DNA from: Frankiales bacterium
Lineage (GTDB): Bacteria > Actinomycetota > Actinomycetes > Mycobacteriales > SCTD01
Assembly (NCBI GenBank): GCA_025464695.1
Contig: JAODNQ010000152.1
Location: forward strand, 1-64,000
Direction of reading: 5' to 3'
DNA length: 64,000 bases
Shown: piece by piece, positions 24,902 through 33,036 of the stretch
Layout: every line of letters starts with the position of its first letter
Numbering within the stretch: the stretch's first letter is position 1
The notes under the pieces: model-generated
Told to the model about the DNA's origin: nothing
Databases searched by the model: none
The model's input: the letters and a program-made list of their open reading frames with translations, nothing else
Translations under genes and position numbers: made by a program

Positions 24902-26545
24902 TCAGGCCCGGGAGCTGACCGCCGGCTGCGTGGGGACGCGGTCGACGACGTAGGAGCCGGGGGCCGCCTCCAGCACGGGGAAGCGCTCCGCCGGGTCGAC
25001 GGCGTCCTGCAGCGGACCCGAGCGGTCCACCGCCCAGGCGGCCCACGGCGTCCACCAGGAGCCCGTCTCCTTGGTCGCGCCGGCCCGCCACGCCTCGGCG
25101 TCCGGGCCGGGGGTGCCGCCGACCTGGTAGCTCGCCTTCGGGTTGCCGGGCGGGTTGACCAGGCTGGCGATGTGGCCGCTGTTGCTGAGCACGAAGGTGC
25201 TGTCGCCGCCCAGCAGCTGCGTGGTGCGGTAGCAGCCCTGCCACGGCGTCAGGTGGTCGGTGAGCGCGCCGGTCACGAAGGTGGGCACGGTGATCTGCGC
25301 GAGGTCGACCGGGGTGCCCAGCACCTTCGTCCCGTGCGGCTGGCACAGGGCGTTGTCCTGGAAGACCTCCAGGAACTGCCGGTGCAGCCCCGCGGGGAGG
25401 TTGGTGCCGTCGACGCTCCACGCCAGGATGTCGAAGGCGGGCGGCTGCTTGCCGAGCAGCCACCCGTCCACCAGGTAGTTGAAGACGAGGTCGTCCGGGC
25501 GCATGGTGGAGAAGACGAGGCCGAGCGCGGCGGCCGTGAGGATGCCCTTGCGGCGCGAGCTGCCGCGGGCCATCGCCAGCAGGGGCGCGAACGAGAAGGC
25601 GCCGAGCGGCGCGGGGACGTCGAAGTCGAGCAGCGTGACGCCGTAGGAGGCGCTGGCGATGCTCTCGTCGCCCTGCGCGGCCAGGTGGTTGAGCACGAGC
25701 GTCTGCAGGATGCCGCCGGCGCAGAAGCCCAGCGTGTTGACGTCGGGCGACCCGGTCAGCCCCTTCACCAGCTCGATCACCGAGAGGATGCGGGCGCAGT
25801 AGGTGTCGAGGTCCCAGTCGGCCTGGTCCGGGCCCGGGTTCCGCCAGCTGATCATGAAGACCTGCAGGCCCTGCGCGACGGCGTGCTCGACGAAGCTCCG
25901 GCCCGGACGCAGGTCCAGGAAGTAGTAGCGGCCGATGGGAGGCGGCACGACGACGAGGGGCCGGCCGTGCACCTGCGGCGTGCTGGGCGAGTAGGCGATC
26001 ACCTCGGCGACCTCGTCGCGGTGCACCACCACGCCCGGCGTGACCGCCAGCTCCTCCCCGACCGTGAAGGCCGAGCGGTCGGTCTGGGAGGGCATCCCGC
26101 CGTTGTGCCGGAGGTCGCCCACCAGGTTCGACACCCCGCGCACCACGCTCGCGCCGCCGGTGTCGAACGCCGTCTTCAGCGCGACCGGGTTGGTGAGCGG
26201 GTTGTTCGTGGGGGACAGCGCGCTCGTGGCCAGCGCGGCTGCGTAGCGGACCCGCTCGAGGTCGCGCCAGTCCAGGCCGCCGTCCTCCAGCGCGTCGACG
26301 CCGCGCGCCACGCTCTGCCCGACCGCGACGTAGCCCTGGGCGAGGCGCCGGTACAACGGGTTCTCGCTCCACGCCGGGTCGGCGAACCGGCGGTCGCGCG
26401 CCGCGGGGGTGAGGCCGTCGGTGCCCACGACGACGCGTCCGAGGTCTCCGGCCAGGCGGGCAGCGCCCTTCGCCAGCGGCACAGCGTGAGTGGCGGCCCC
26501 CGCTGCGGCGCGACCGAGGACGGGAAGGAACGCGGGCTGCGGCAC
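24902..26545 (-). CDS. phaC: Polyhydroxyalkanoate synthase (PhaC-like)
   Basis: 547 residues. The nucleophile elbow GFCAGG has Cys275, the catalytic Cys that replaces Ser in PHA synthases; Asp is in TGALTDHLTPW and His in SGHIASLVNPPGN. The N-terminal FADPAWSENPLYRRLAQGY is the PhaC-N signature. The GTG start has CTGGAG upstream. It polymerises hydroxyacyl-CoA into storage granules. No phaP or phaR gene is seen next to it; it lies directly downstream of mftF but behind its own 96-base gap. Confidence 0.9.
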   Translation of the reverse strand: MPQPAFLPVLGRAAAGAATHAVPLAKGAARLAGDLGRVVVGTDGLTPAARDRRFADPAWSENPLYRRLAQGYVAVGQSVARGVDALEDGGLDWRDLERVRYAAALATSALSPTNNPLTNPVALKTAFDTGGASVVRGVSNLVGDLRHNGGMPSQTDRSAFTVGEELAVTPGVVVHRDEVAEVIAYSPSTPQVHGRPLVVVPPPIGRYYFLDLRPGRSFVEHAVAQGLQVFMISWRNPGPDQADWDLDTYCARILSVIELVKGLTGSPDVNTLGFCAGGILQTLVLNHLAAQGDESIASASYGVTLLDFDVPAPLGAFSFAPLLAMARGSSRRKGILTAAALGLVFSTMRPDDLVFNYLVDGWLLGKQPPAFDILAWSVDGTNLPAGLHRQFLEVFQDNALCQPHGTKVLGTPVDLAQITVPTFVTGALTDHLTPWQGCYRTTQLLGGDSTFVLSNSGHIASLVNPPGNPKASYQVGGTPGPDAEAWRAGATKETGSWWTPWAAWAVDRSGPLQDAVDPAERFPVLEAAPGSYVVDRVPTQPAVSSRA

Positions 26546-26641
26546 AGGCTGCTCCAGGAGGCTCGTGGGGTGGTCCCTGGAGGGTGAGCGTTACTGGACA
26601 GTATGGACAGGGACTGTGACCAGCGTCCCCTAGCACAGGGC

Positions 26642-28018
26642 TCAGGGGCGGACCGAGCCGAGCAGGCCGCGGGGACGGAGCGCCGCAGTGGACCGCACCC
26701 TCCAGCAGCCCCGCCAGACGCCGGAGGCGTACGCCGCCTCGTCGAGCAGGCGCAGGGCGCTCCACCGGACGACGTCGAGGTCGGGCCGGCGCTGCCACGC
26801 CTCCACCAGCGGGGGCGTCAGGAGCAGCGCCGCGGCGGGCCGGCTTGTGCGGGCCGGCAGCAGCAGGCCGGCGAGCACAGGCAGCGCCACGACCGAGCCG
26901 CCACTCCCCAGGCTGCCCAGCACGGACAGCAGGCCGCGGCCGACCGTGCCGACCGAGGCTGCGGCCGCCGGCAGGTGCGGCACCCCGGCCTGCACCAGGC
27001 GCCGGTGCAGCCGGGCGACGGGGACCGTGGCGGCGGCAGCGGCACCGCCGGGACGTCCCGCCAGGAGCAGGACCAGCCCGGCCGCGACCCACGGGGACAG
27101 CACCAGCGGTGCCAGCCGGTCCGGGTGCCGCACGGCCAGCGGAGCCGCGGACGTGCCGTACTGGTGGCGGCGCCGCAGCCACGCGCCCCAGCGGTCCGGG
27201 TCCTCGTGCTCCACCACGACGTCGGGGTCGTACCGGACGGTCCCCCCTGCGTCGTGCAGGCGCCAGACGAGGTCCACGTCCTCCCCGTACCGGAGCGCGG
27301 GGTCGAAGGCGGGCCCGTCGGGGAGTGCGCTGCGGCGCACCACGAGGGCCGCGGTCGGCACGTAGGAGACCCGGCTGCCCGGTCGCACCCGGGCCGGTCG
27401 GGGCCCGAGGTCGAGCGGCCCCCGGGCGTGCGCGTACCGGCCCAGGACGCTGCCGTGCAGCCGGCTGCGCACCCGGGGCGCCACCGCGACGACGGCCGGG
27501 TCCGCGAAGTGAGCCAGCAGGCGCGGCAGCCAGTCAGCAGCAGGGACGCAGTCGCTGTCGAGCAGGGCGACGAACCGGGTCGACGTCGCCGCGAGGCCGG
27601 CGTCCCGGGCGCCGCCGGGCCCGAGGCTCGTGTCCAGGCGGAGCAGCCGGGCGTCGTGCACCCGGCACACCTCCGCCACGGCCCCGGGGTCGAGCGAGCC
27701 GTCGTCGACCACGAGCACCGGGGTCCGGCCGCCGAGGGCCTCGAGGAGGCGGGCGAGCGCCCCGGTCCGGTCCCTGACGGGCACGACGACGGTCACGGGT
27801 GCGTCGCCCGGGGCGGGGTCGGGGTGGACCAGACCCTCGTCGAGGAGCCGCCGGACCAGCTGCCGCTCGGCAGGGGTGCGTCGCGGGCTGCTCCAGACCG
27901 CCGACGCCGTCCGCAGCCGCAGCAGCCGCACCGGGTCGCCGCCGAGCAGCACGCGTCCTCCTGCGAGCAGGCGCACCTGGGCGTCCAGGACGAGCGGGAG
28001 CGCGTCGGGGACGGTCAC
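26642..28018 (-). CDS. mftF: Mycofactocin glycosyltransferase MftF
   Basis: 458 residues. A GT2-type domain begins near residue 75 (VTVVVPVRDRTGALARLLEAL), with LDSDCVPAADWL supplying the metal motif and EDVDLVWRLHDAGG the acceptor region. A C-terminal set of hydrophobic helices follows. In mycobacteria MftF attaches an oligoglucoside chain to the redox core of mycofactocin. GTG 28018 overlaps the SDR stop by GTGA; an earlier frame opening lies in the SDR gene and is not needed. Last gene of the operon. Confidence 0.93.
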   Translation of the reverse strand: MTVPDALPLVLDAQVRLLAGGRVLLGGDPVRLLRLRTASAVWSSPRRTPAERQLVRRLLDEGLVHPDPAPGDAPVTVVVPVRDRTGALARLLEALGGRTPVLVVDDGSLDPGAVAEVCRVHDARLLRLDTSLGPGGARDAGLAATSTRFVALLDSDCVPAADWLPRLLAHFADPAVVAVAPRVRSRLHGSVLGRYAHARGPLDLGPRPARVRPGSRVSYVPTAALVVRRSALPDGPAFDPALRYGEDVDLVWRLHDAGGTVRYDPDVVVEHEDPDRWGAWLRRRHQYGTSAAPLAVRHPDRLAPLVLSPWVAAGLVLLLAGRPGGAAAAATVPVARLHRRLVQAGVPHLPAAAASVGTVGRGLLSVLGSLGSGGSVVALPVLAGLLLPARTSRPAAALLLTPPLVEAWQRRPDLDVVRWSALRLLDEAAYASGVWRGCWRVRSTAALRPRGLLGSVRP

Positions 28019-28797
28019 AGCGCCAGGCCGCCGTCGACGGCGAGGTCCAGGCCGGTGACGCCTCCGCTCCCCTCCCCCGCCAGCCAGACCAGCGCGCGGG
28101 CCACCTCCTCCGGACCGAGCAGCCGCCCGAGCGGCTGCTGCGGGGCGAAGTCCTGGGCAGCGCCCAGCCCGTAGAGGCGGGCGCTCTCGGCGAGGATCCG
28201 TGTGTCGGTGGACCCCGGGCTGACGGCGTTCGCGGTGACGCCGAGCGGCCCGAGCTCGACGGCGAGCGCGCGCACCAGTCCGACGACGCCGGCCTTGGCC
28301 GCGCAGTAGGCGGCGAGCAGGGGCAGGCCGCGGGTCGCGGCGGCGCTGGCGACGGCGAGGAAGCGGCCGCTGCGCGGGGCGGGTCGGCGCAGCAGCGCGG
28401 GGACGGCGACCCGGGCCAGCGCGACGACCGCGTGCAGGTCGACCTCGAGCACCGCCTCGACCTGCTCCGCGGGCTGCTCCCACAGCGGGACGCCGCCGGC
28501 CACGACCCCGGCCGCGGCCACCGCGACGTCGAGCCCGCCCAGCTCCTGCTCGGCCACCCGCACGGCCTCGCCCAGCACGGCCGCGTCGCAGGCGTCCCCC
28601 ACGACCACGCGCACGTGCTCGCCGGCCAGCGCCTCCAGCTCCGCGCGGGTGCCCAGCGCGTAGGGCAGGCGAGGGTCGTCGGTCCCGCGGTCGAGCGCGA
28701 CGACGTCGTACCCGTCGGCGACCAGCGCCCGGACGGTGGCCGCGCCGATCCCGCGTGCCGCACCGGTGACGAGCGCCGTGCGCCTCACCCGAGCCAC
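28015..28797 (-). CDS. Mycofactocin-cluster SDR oxidoreductase
   Basis: About 260 residues. TGAARGIG, AAAG at the NNAG position, ASAAATRG around the catalytic Ser and YCAAK for Tyr/Lys give an intact SDR. It sits between mftE and mftF with GTGA overlaps on both sides (a GTG at 28788 gives the exact overlap; GTG 28797 is the longer option). SDRs at this place are found in many mft clusters and are thought to use mycofactocin as electron acceptor for a tightly bound nicotinamide. The extra loop usually marking that class is not conspicuous here. Confidence 0.85.
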   Translation of the reverse strand: MARVRRTALVTGAARGIGAATVRALVADGYDVVALDRGTDDPRLPYALGTRAELEALAGEHVRVVVGDACDAAVLGEAVRVAEQELGGLDVAVAAAGVVAGGVPLWEQPAEQVEAVLEVDLHAVVALARVAVPALLRRPAPRSGRFLAVASAAATRGLPLLAAYCAAKAGVVGLVRALAVELGPLGVTANAVSPGSTDTRILAESARLYGLGAAQDFAPQQPLGRLLGPEEVARALVWLAGEGSGGVTGLDLAVDGGLAL

Positions 28798-29444
28798 CGG
28801 TCGAGCGCCTCGACGGCCTCGTCGAGCAGGCGGCGCCCCTCCTCGGCGGAGGCACCGGCAGGGTCACCGAGCACGCCGTTGGGGCTCACCGCGCGGACAC
28901 CCCCGGCGCGCAGCGCGGGCAGGAGCTCCCGCACTGGGGCGGTCACCCCTGCCACGGGCGTCCCGACCCGCGACGGGTCGAGGGCCAGCTGCAGGGAGGT
29001 CTCGGTCCGTCCCGCGTGCGCGTCCCCGCCCGGACCCCACGAGGGTGACCAGGCGCGGACGTCGCGCGAGTCCGCGCGGAGCAGCGCCACGGCGGCGCGG
29101 ATCGCGTCCGCGTTGCCGCCGTGCGCCGACAGCAGGAGCACCCGCGACCAGGTCGCCGTCGCGGACCGGCACAGCTCCACGAGCAGCAGCTCGAGCGCCG
29201 CGGTGCCGAGCGACAGCGTCCCGGGAAAGCCGGCGTGCTCCCCGCTGGCGCCGTAGGGCACCGCGGGAGCGACGTCGACGTCCGGACGGCGCGCAGCGGT
29301 CCGCTCGGCCAGGGCGAGGGCGAGGTCGGTGTCGGTGGACAGCGGCAGGTGCGGGCCGTGCTGCTCGGTCGCGCCGAGCGGCACGACCAGCAGCCGGTCG
29401 AGCCGACCCTCCGCCTGCGGCCAGGTGAGGTCGGCGACGCTCAG
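28785..29444 (-). CDS. mftE: Mycofactocin precursor peptide peptidase MftE, probable CTG start
   Basis: 219 residues of the creatininase fold. VVPLGATEQHGPHLPLSTD carries the metal ligands Glu, His and Asp, with SAHGGN and GPGGDAHAGRTETS later. It cuts the modified precursor to release the Val-Tyr-derived unit. No ATG, GTG or TTG lies in frame between the mftD stop and the first conserved strand. The best start is CTG 29444, which overlaps the mftD TGA as CTGA and has AGGGAG seven bases upstream. The next in-frame GTG would remove the first strand. Confidence 0.88.
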   Translation of the reverse strand: MSVADLTWPQAEGRLDRLLVVPLGATEQHGPHLPLSTDTDLALALAERTAARRPDVDVAPAVPYGASGEHAGFPGTLSLGTAALELLLVELCRSATATWSRVLLLSAHGGNADAIRAAVALLRADSRDVRAWSPSWGPGGDAHAGRTETSLQLALDPSRVGTPVAGVTAPVRELLPALRAGGVRAVSPNGVLGDPAGASAEEGRRLLDEAVEALDRWLG

Positions 29445-30655
29445 ACCACGACTCCCTGCAGCGGCACCGCCGTCGCGCGGGCGTGGTCGCCGAGGCGGCG
29501 GGTGAAGCCGTCGGGCACGAGCAGGTCGTCGGCGTCGAGGTCGCGGATGCGGCTCTTGCCGATCCCGAGCAGGCCGCTGTCGATGCCGCTGCGCAGGATG
29601 TCGAAGACGTTCTCGACACCGCCCTGGCCGTTCGCGGCGAGGCCCCACAGGTACGCCCGGCCGATCATCACGGCCTTGGCGCCGAGGGCGACGGCCTTGA
29701 CGACGTCGCTCCCGCGCCGGATCCCGCCGTCGAGCAGGACGTCGACCTCGTGCCCGACCGCCTCGGCGACCGCGGGCAGCGCCCGGATGCTCGCGGGCGT
29801 GCCGTCGAGGTTGTTGCCACCGTGGTTGCTCACGCTGATCGCGTCGAAGCCGACGTCGACGGCGTTCTTCGCGTCGTCCAGGCGCATCACGCCCTTCAGC
29901 ATCAGCTTGCCGTCGTACTGCGACCGCAGCCAGCGCAGGTCCTCCCACGTCGGGAGCGGGGTCTGCATCCACTCGTAGTACGCGCCGAAGAACCCGGGCG
30001 CGGGCTCACCGGGCAGCGCCATGTTCGGCGCCGTGAGGTCCGGGAGCGCACCGCTCCTGGCCCACTGCAGCGCCCACCGCGGCCGCAGCGCGACCTCGGG
30101 AGCGAACTTCACCATCGTCCGGAAGTCGATCTGCTGCGGGATCGAGGGGCTGCCCCAGTCGCGGCCGTTCGAGAACGACCAGTCGAGCGTCACGATGATC
30201 CCCGCGACCCCGGCGGCCTTCGCGCGCTCGATCCGGGCCGCGATCTGGTCGCGCGTGCCGGACCAGTAGAGCTGGAAGAACACCTTGTCGTTGACGGCGA
30301 CGACGTCCTCGACAGCCTTGCTCGCGAAGCTGCTCAGCCCCATCGCGGTGCCCCGCGCCTGCGCAGCCCGGCCGATCGCGACCTCGCCGTCGGGGTGGAC
30401 CGCCTGCACGCCCGTCGGGCTGATCATCACCGGGAGCGCGAGCTCCTGACCCATGACCGTCACCGACAGGTCCCGCTCGGTCGCGAGGTTCGCGACGTGC
30501 GGCGCGAACCCGAGCTCGCTGTAGGCGTCGACGTTGTCCTCGAGCGTCTTGCCCCGCTCACTGCCGGCCACCAGCGCCATGTAGACGCTCTTGGGCAGCT
30601 TCTTCTTCGCGCGGCGCTGGGCCTCCGCGACGGTCTCGAACCAGGCTTCAGCCAT
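29441..30655 (-). CDS. mftD: Mycofactocin FMN dehydrogenase MftD
   Basis: 404 residues. FMN-dependent alpha-hydroxy-acid dehydrogenase TIM barrel: PVMISPTGVQAVHPDGE near residue 75, IVTLDWSFSNGRDWG, LMLKGVM with the FMN Lys, VSNHGGNNLDG with the catalytic His, and DGGIRRGSDVVKA with the phosphate-binding Arg. In the pathway it oxidatively deaminates the released AHDP unit to give the redox-active pre-mycofactocin. ATG 30655 is four bases after the mftC stop. Confidence 0.95.
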   Translation of the reverse strand: MAEAWFETVAEAQRRAKKKLPKSVYMALVAGSERGKTLEDNVDAYSELGFAPHVANLATERDLSVTVMGQELALPVMISPTGVQAVHPDGEVAIGRAAQARGTAMGLSSFASKAVEDVVAVNDKVFFQLYWSGTRDQIAARIERAKAAGVAGIIVTLDWSFSNGRDWGSPSIPQQIDFRTMVKFAPEVALRPRWALQWARSGALPDLTAPNMALPGEPAPGFFGAYYEWMQTPLPTWEDLRWLRSQYDGKLMLKGVMRLDDAKNAVDVGFDAISVSNHGGNNLDGTPASIRALPAVAEAVGHEVDVLLDGGIRRGSDVVKAVALGAKAVMIGRAYLWGLAANGQGGVENVFDILRSGIDSGLLGIGKSRIRDLDADDLLVPDGFTRRLGDHARATAVPLQGVVV

Positions 30656-30659
30656 GTGC

Positions 30660-31874
30660 TCAGTCTCTCGAGAGGGTGAGGCCGGCGAGAGGACTCTCGT
30701 CGCAGCCCTTGCTGGGGACGGGGGTGTCGGGGCGGCGGACGCTCAGCGTCAGCGGGACGGGTCCGCCACGGACCCCGCCCTTGTGGGAGTGGTCGAGCGA
30801 CGGCTTCGGGGCCTGGCCCGGCACGACCTTGCTCAGCCCGAGCTCGCCGTAGCCCTTGACGCACTCGGGGTCGGGACCGTCCAGGGGCAGGCCCGTGAAG
30901 AACTTGGCCGCCATGCAGCCGCCGCGGCAGGCGTCGTAGGCGTCGCAGCCCGCGCAGGCACCGCCGGACTGCGGCTCGCGCAGCTCCAGGAACAGCGCGC
31001 TCTCGCGCCACACCTTCGCGAACCCGCCCTCGCTGCGGACGTTGCCCGCCAGGAACTGGTCGTGGATCGCGAACGGGCAGGCGTAGACGTCGCCGACCGG
31101 GTCGATGAGGCAGACGACGCGGCCGGCCCCGCACAGGTTGAGCCCCGGCAGCGCCTCGCCGTAGGCCGCCAGGTGGAAGAAGGAGTCCCCGGTCAGGACA
31201 CCCTCGCCGTGCGCGACGAGCCAGTCGTAGAGCTCGCGCTGCTGCGCCTGCGTGGGGTGCAGCTCGTCCCAGACGTCCGCGCCACGACCGCTCGGCCGCA
31301 GCCGGGTGAGCCGCAGCTGGGCGCCGTAGGTGTCGGCGATCGACTTGAACAGGTCGAGCTGCGGGATGTTCTGCCGGGTGCAGACGACGCTCAGCTTCGG
31401 GCTGACGCCGGCGGCGTGCAGGTGCGCCAGCGCCTTCACCGCGGTGTCGAACGAGCCCTGTCCGCGGACGGCGTCGTTGACGTCGGCGGTCGCGCCGTCG
31501 ATCGAGATCTGCACGTCCACGTAGGAGTTCGCGGCGATCCGCCGGGCGGCCTCGGCGTCGAGCTTGATGCCGTTCGTCGAGAACTTCACGCCGACGTCGT
31601 GCGCCGTCGCGTAGTCGAGCAGCTCCCAGAAGTCGCTGCGCACGGTCGGCTCACCGCCGCCGATGTTCACGTAGAAGACCTGCATGCGCTGCAGCTCGTC
31701 GATCACGGCCTTGCACTCGGCCGTGCTGAGCTCGCGCGGGTCGCGCCGGCCGCTGCTGCTCAGGCAGTGCGAGCACGCCAGGTTGCAGGCGTAGGTCAGC
31801 TCCCACGTCAGGCAGATCGGCGCGTCGAGGCCGAGAGCGAAGTGCTCCACGAGGGGGACGGCGGTGGTCGTCAT
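30660..31874 (-). CDS. mftC: Mycofactocin radical SAM maturase MftC
   Basis: 404 residues. The radical SAM motif CNLACSHC places Cys30, Cys34 and Cys37 on the 4Fe-4S cluster; NIGGGEPTVR follows. A C-terminal SPASM domain has clustered cysteines (CGAGRVVC, CPFA, CAGCDAYDACRGGC, CVKGYGE) for two auxiliary clusters. The enzyme decarboxylates the C-terminal Tyr of MftA and crosslinks it to the neighbouring Val. ATG 31874 overlaps the mftB stop by ATGA; longer readings upstream lie within mftB and are discarded. Confidence 0.96.
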   Translation of the reverse strand: MTTTAVPLVEHFALGLDAPICLTWELTYACNLACSHCLSSSGRRDPRELSTAECKAVIDELQRMQVFYVNIGGGEPTVRSDFWELLDYATAHDVGVKFSTNGIKLDAEAARRIAANSYVDVQISIDGATADVNDAVRGQGSFDTAVKALAHLHAAGVSPKLSVVCTRQNIPQLDLFKSIADTYGAQLRLTRLRPSGRGADVWDELHPTQAQQRELYDWLVAHGEGVLTGDSFFHLAAYGEALPGLNLCGAGRVVCLIDPVGDVYACPFAIHDQFLAGNVRSEGGFAKVWRESALFLELREPQSGGACAGCDAYDACRGGCMAAKFFTGLPLDGPDPECVKGYGELGLSKVVPGQAPKPSLDHSHKGGVRGGPVPLTLSVRRPDTPVPSKGCDESPLAGLTLSRD

Positions 31875-32170
31875 GCGCGCTCCTGGATCATGTCGGTGGA
31901 CGCCAGCGTGAACAGCGAGCGCGCGTACTGCGGCAGGTCCTCCGGCGCGAGGCCCGCCTCGACGCAGGCCTCGCGCGCCGACGGTGCGCCGTCGAGCCGC
32001 TCGACCACCGCGAGCAGCTGCCGGTCCTTCAAGAACGACAGCCGGCGGGTGCCGAAGTGGTAGAGCAGGGCGCCGAACGGCTCCGGCCGCACGCTCACTC
32101 CCGGGCTCACCCGCCACGCGCGGTCGAGCAGCTCAGAGGCGGTCACGGGGGCGGCTAGTAGACGCCGCAC
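31871..32170 (-). CDS. mftB: Mycofactocin peptide chaperone MftB
   Basis: 99 residues, a PqqD-like RiPP recognition element that binds MftA and MftC. The family-defining stretch RPEPFGALLYHFGTRRLSFLK is present at about residues 28-48. Two GTG starts are possible: 32170, which overlaps the end of mftA by 16 bases, and 32146, eight bases after the mftA stop; neither has a strong ribosome site, consistent with coupling to mftA translation. Followed by mftC with an ATGA overlap. Confidence 0.92.
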   Translation of the reverse strand: MRRLLAAPVTASELLDRAWRVSPGVSVRPEPFGALLYHFGTRRLSFLKDRQLLAVVERLDGAPSAREACVEAGLAPEDLPQYARSLFTLASTDMIQERA

Positions 32171-32292
32171 ATGCCGTCGATGGACACGTCCTCGACGAGC
32201 AGGTCCTGCTCCACCAGCTCCTGCTGCACGACCGGCTGAGCGGTCTCGACAGTGGTGTCGGTCGTGGTCTCGACGGTCGCGGTGCTGTCCAC
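32155..32292 (-). CDS. mftA: Mycofactocin precursor peptide MftA
   Basis: 45 residues, starting at GTG 32292 with GGAGGA four bases upstream. A Thr/Val/Glu-rich leader is followed by VEDVSIDGMCGVY, the hallmark C-terminus of MftA. The last two residues, Val44 and Tyr45, become the redox core after decarboxylation and crosslinking by MftC, with the DGMCG segment removed later by MftE. First gene of the mft operon, transcribed away from mftR. Confidence 0.95.
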   Translation of the reverse strand: MDSTATVETTTDTTVETAQPVVQQELVEQDLLVEDVSIDGMCGVY

Positions 32293-32327
32293 AGGGTCCT
32301 CCAAGGCAGTGTGAGCGGGGTCACGGC

Positions 32328-32357
32328 ACAGTAGCGGCACCCAGTGCCACAGGTCCA
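32328..32357 (-). promoter_or_regulatory. mftA: Predicted mftA promoter
   Basis: On the minus strand TGGACC (32357-32352) and TACTGT (32333-32328) are 18 bases apart and resemble a sigma-70-type -35/-10 pair. The element is covered by the two inverted repeats described separately, as expected for repression. Confidence 0.4.
32336..32348. promoter_or_regulatory. Inverted repeat GGCAC-CCA-GTGCC, candidate MftR half-operator
   Basis: Five-base perfect arms with a 3-base spacer lying between the predicted -35 and -10 of the mftA promoter. Confidence 0.4.
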
Positions 32358-32378
32358 GCCCCTGGCAGGCTGGACCTG
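32350..32378. promoter_or_regulatory. 11-base perfect inverted repeat between mftA and mftR, candidate MftR operator
   Basis: CAGGTCCAGCC (32350-32360) and GGCTGGACCTG (32368-32378) are perfectly complementary with a 7-base spacer. The left arm overlaps the predicted mftA -35 box, and the right arm ends 16 bases before the mftR start. Size and placement fit a TetR-family operator serving both divergent genes; an mRNA hairpin in the mftR leader is the alternative. Confidence 0.55.
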
Positions 32379-32394
32379 CTCGAGAGGAGAGCCC

Positions 32395-33036
32395 GTGCCG
32401 ATGCCCGACGACCCGCGCCCCACCGCCCGGCCCGGGCGGCCCGCCGTGACCAGCCGCAGCGAGCTGGAGCAGGTGGCCCTGGGGCTCTTCCGCGAGCGCG
32501 GCTTCGAGGCCACCACCGTCGACGACCTCGCCGAGGCCGCCGGCATCGGGCGCCGCACCTTCTTCCGCTACTACGCGAGCAAGAACGACGTCGTCTGGGG
32601 CGACTTCGAGACGGGCCTCGCCGAGCTGCGGCGGCACCTCGACGAGGACGAGGGACGGCCCCTGCTCGAGGCGCTGCGGCGGGGCGTCCTGGCCTTCAAC
32701 ACCGTGCCGGTCGAGCACCTCGAGGACCACCGCCAGCGGATGGCCCTGATCCTGCACGTGCCGGCCCTGCAGGCCCACAGCACGTTGCGCTACGCCGCGT
32801 GGCGGGCCGTCGTCGCGGACTACGCTGCCCGTCGGCTGGCACAGCCGGCGTCCTCGCTGCTGCCGCAGCTGGTCGGCCACACCTGCCTCGGCGCCGCTCT
32901 CACCGCGTACGAGCAGTGGCTCGCCGACCGCGAGAGCGACCTGACCGCGCTGCTCGACGAGGCGCTGTCCGCCCTCGACGGCCGGTGGGCCGACGCACCG
33001 GTCACCCCGTCGCGACGACGGACAGGAGCTTCGTGA
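32395..33036 (+). CDS. mftR: Mycofactocin system TetR-family regulator MftR
   Basis: 213 residues. The TetR helix-turn-helix reads TTVDDLAEAAGIGRRTFFRYYASKNDVVWGDF, and the FRYYASKNDVVWG part is typical of MftR. In mycobacteria MftR represses the mft operon and is relieved by long-chain acyl-CoA. GTG 32395 has GGAG five bases upstream; readings from 32344 start inside the palindrome and lack a ribosome site. Divergent from mftA; its 3' end overlaps the convergent methyltransferase by 35 bases. Confidence 0.92.
   Translation: MPMPDDPRPTARPGRPAVTSRSELEQVALGLFRERGFEATTVDDLAEAAGIGRRTFFRYYASKNDVVWGDFETGLAELRRHLDEDEGRPLLEALRRGVLAFNTVPVEHLEDHRQRMALILHVPALQAHSTLRYAAWRAVVADYAARRLAQPASSLLPQLVGHTCLGAALTAYEQWLADRESDLTALLDEALSALDGRWADAPVTPSRRRTGAS

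Noticed and set aside
565..28797. Assigning all five SDRs as mycofactocin-dependent enzymes
   Set aside because: None shows the clear extra loop after the second strand that marks that class; only the one inside the mft operon has supporting context.
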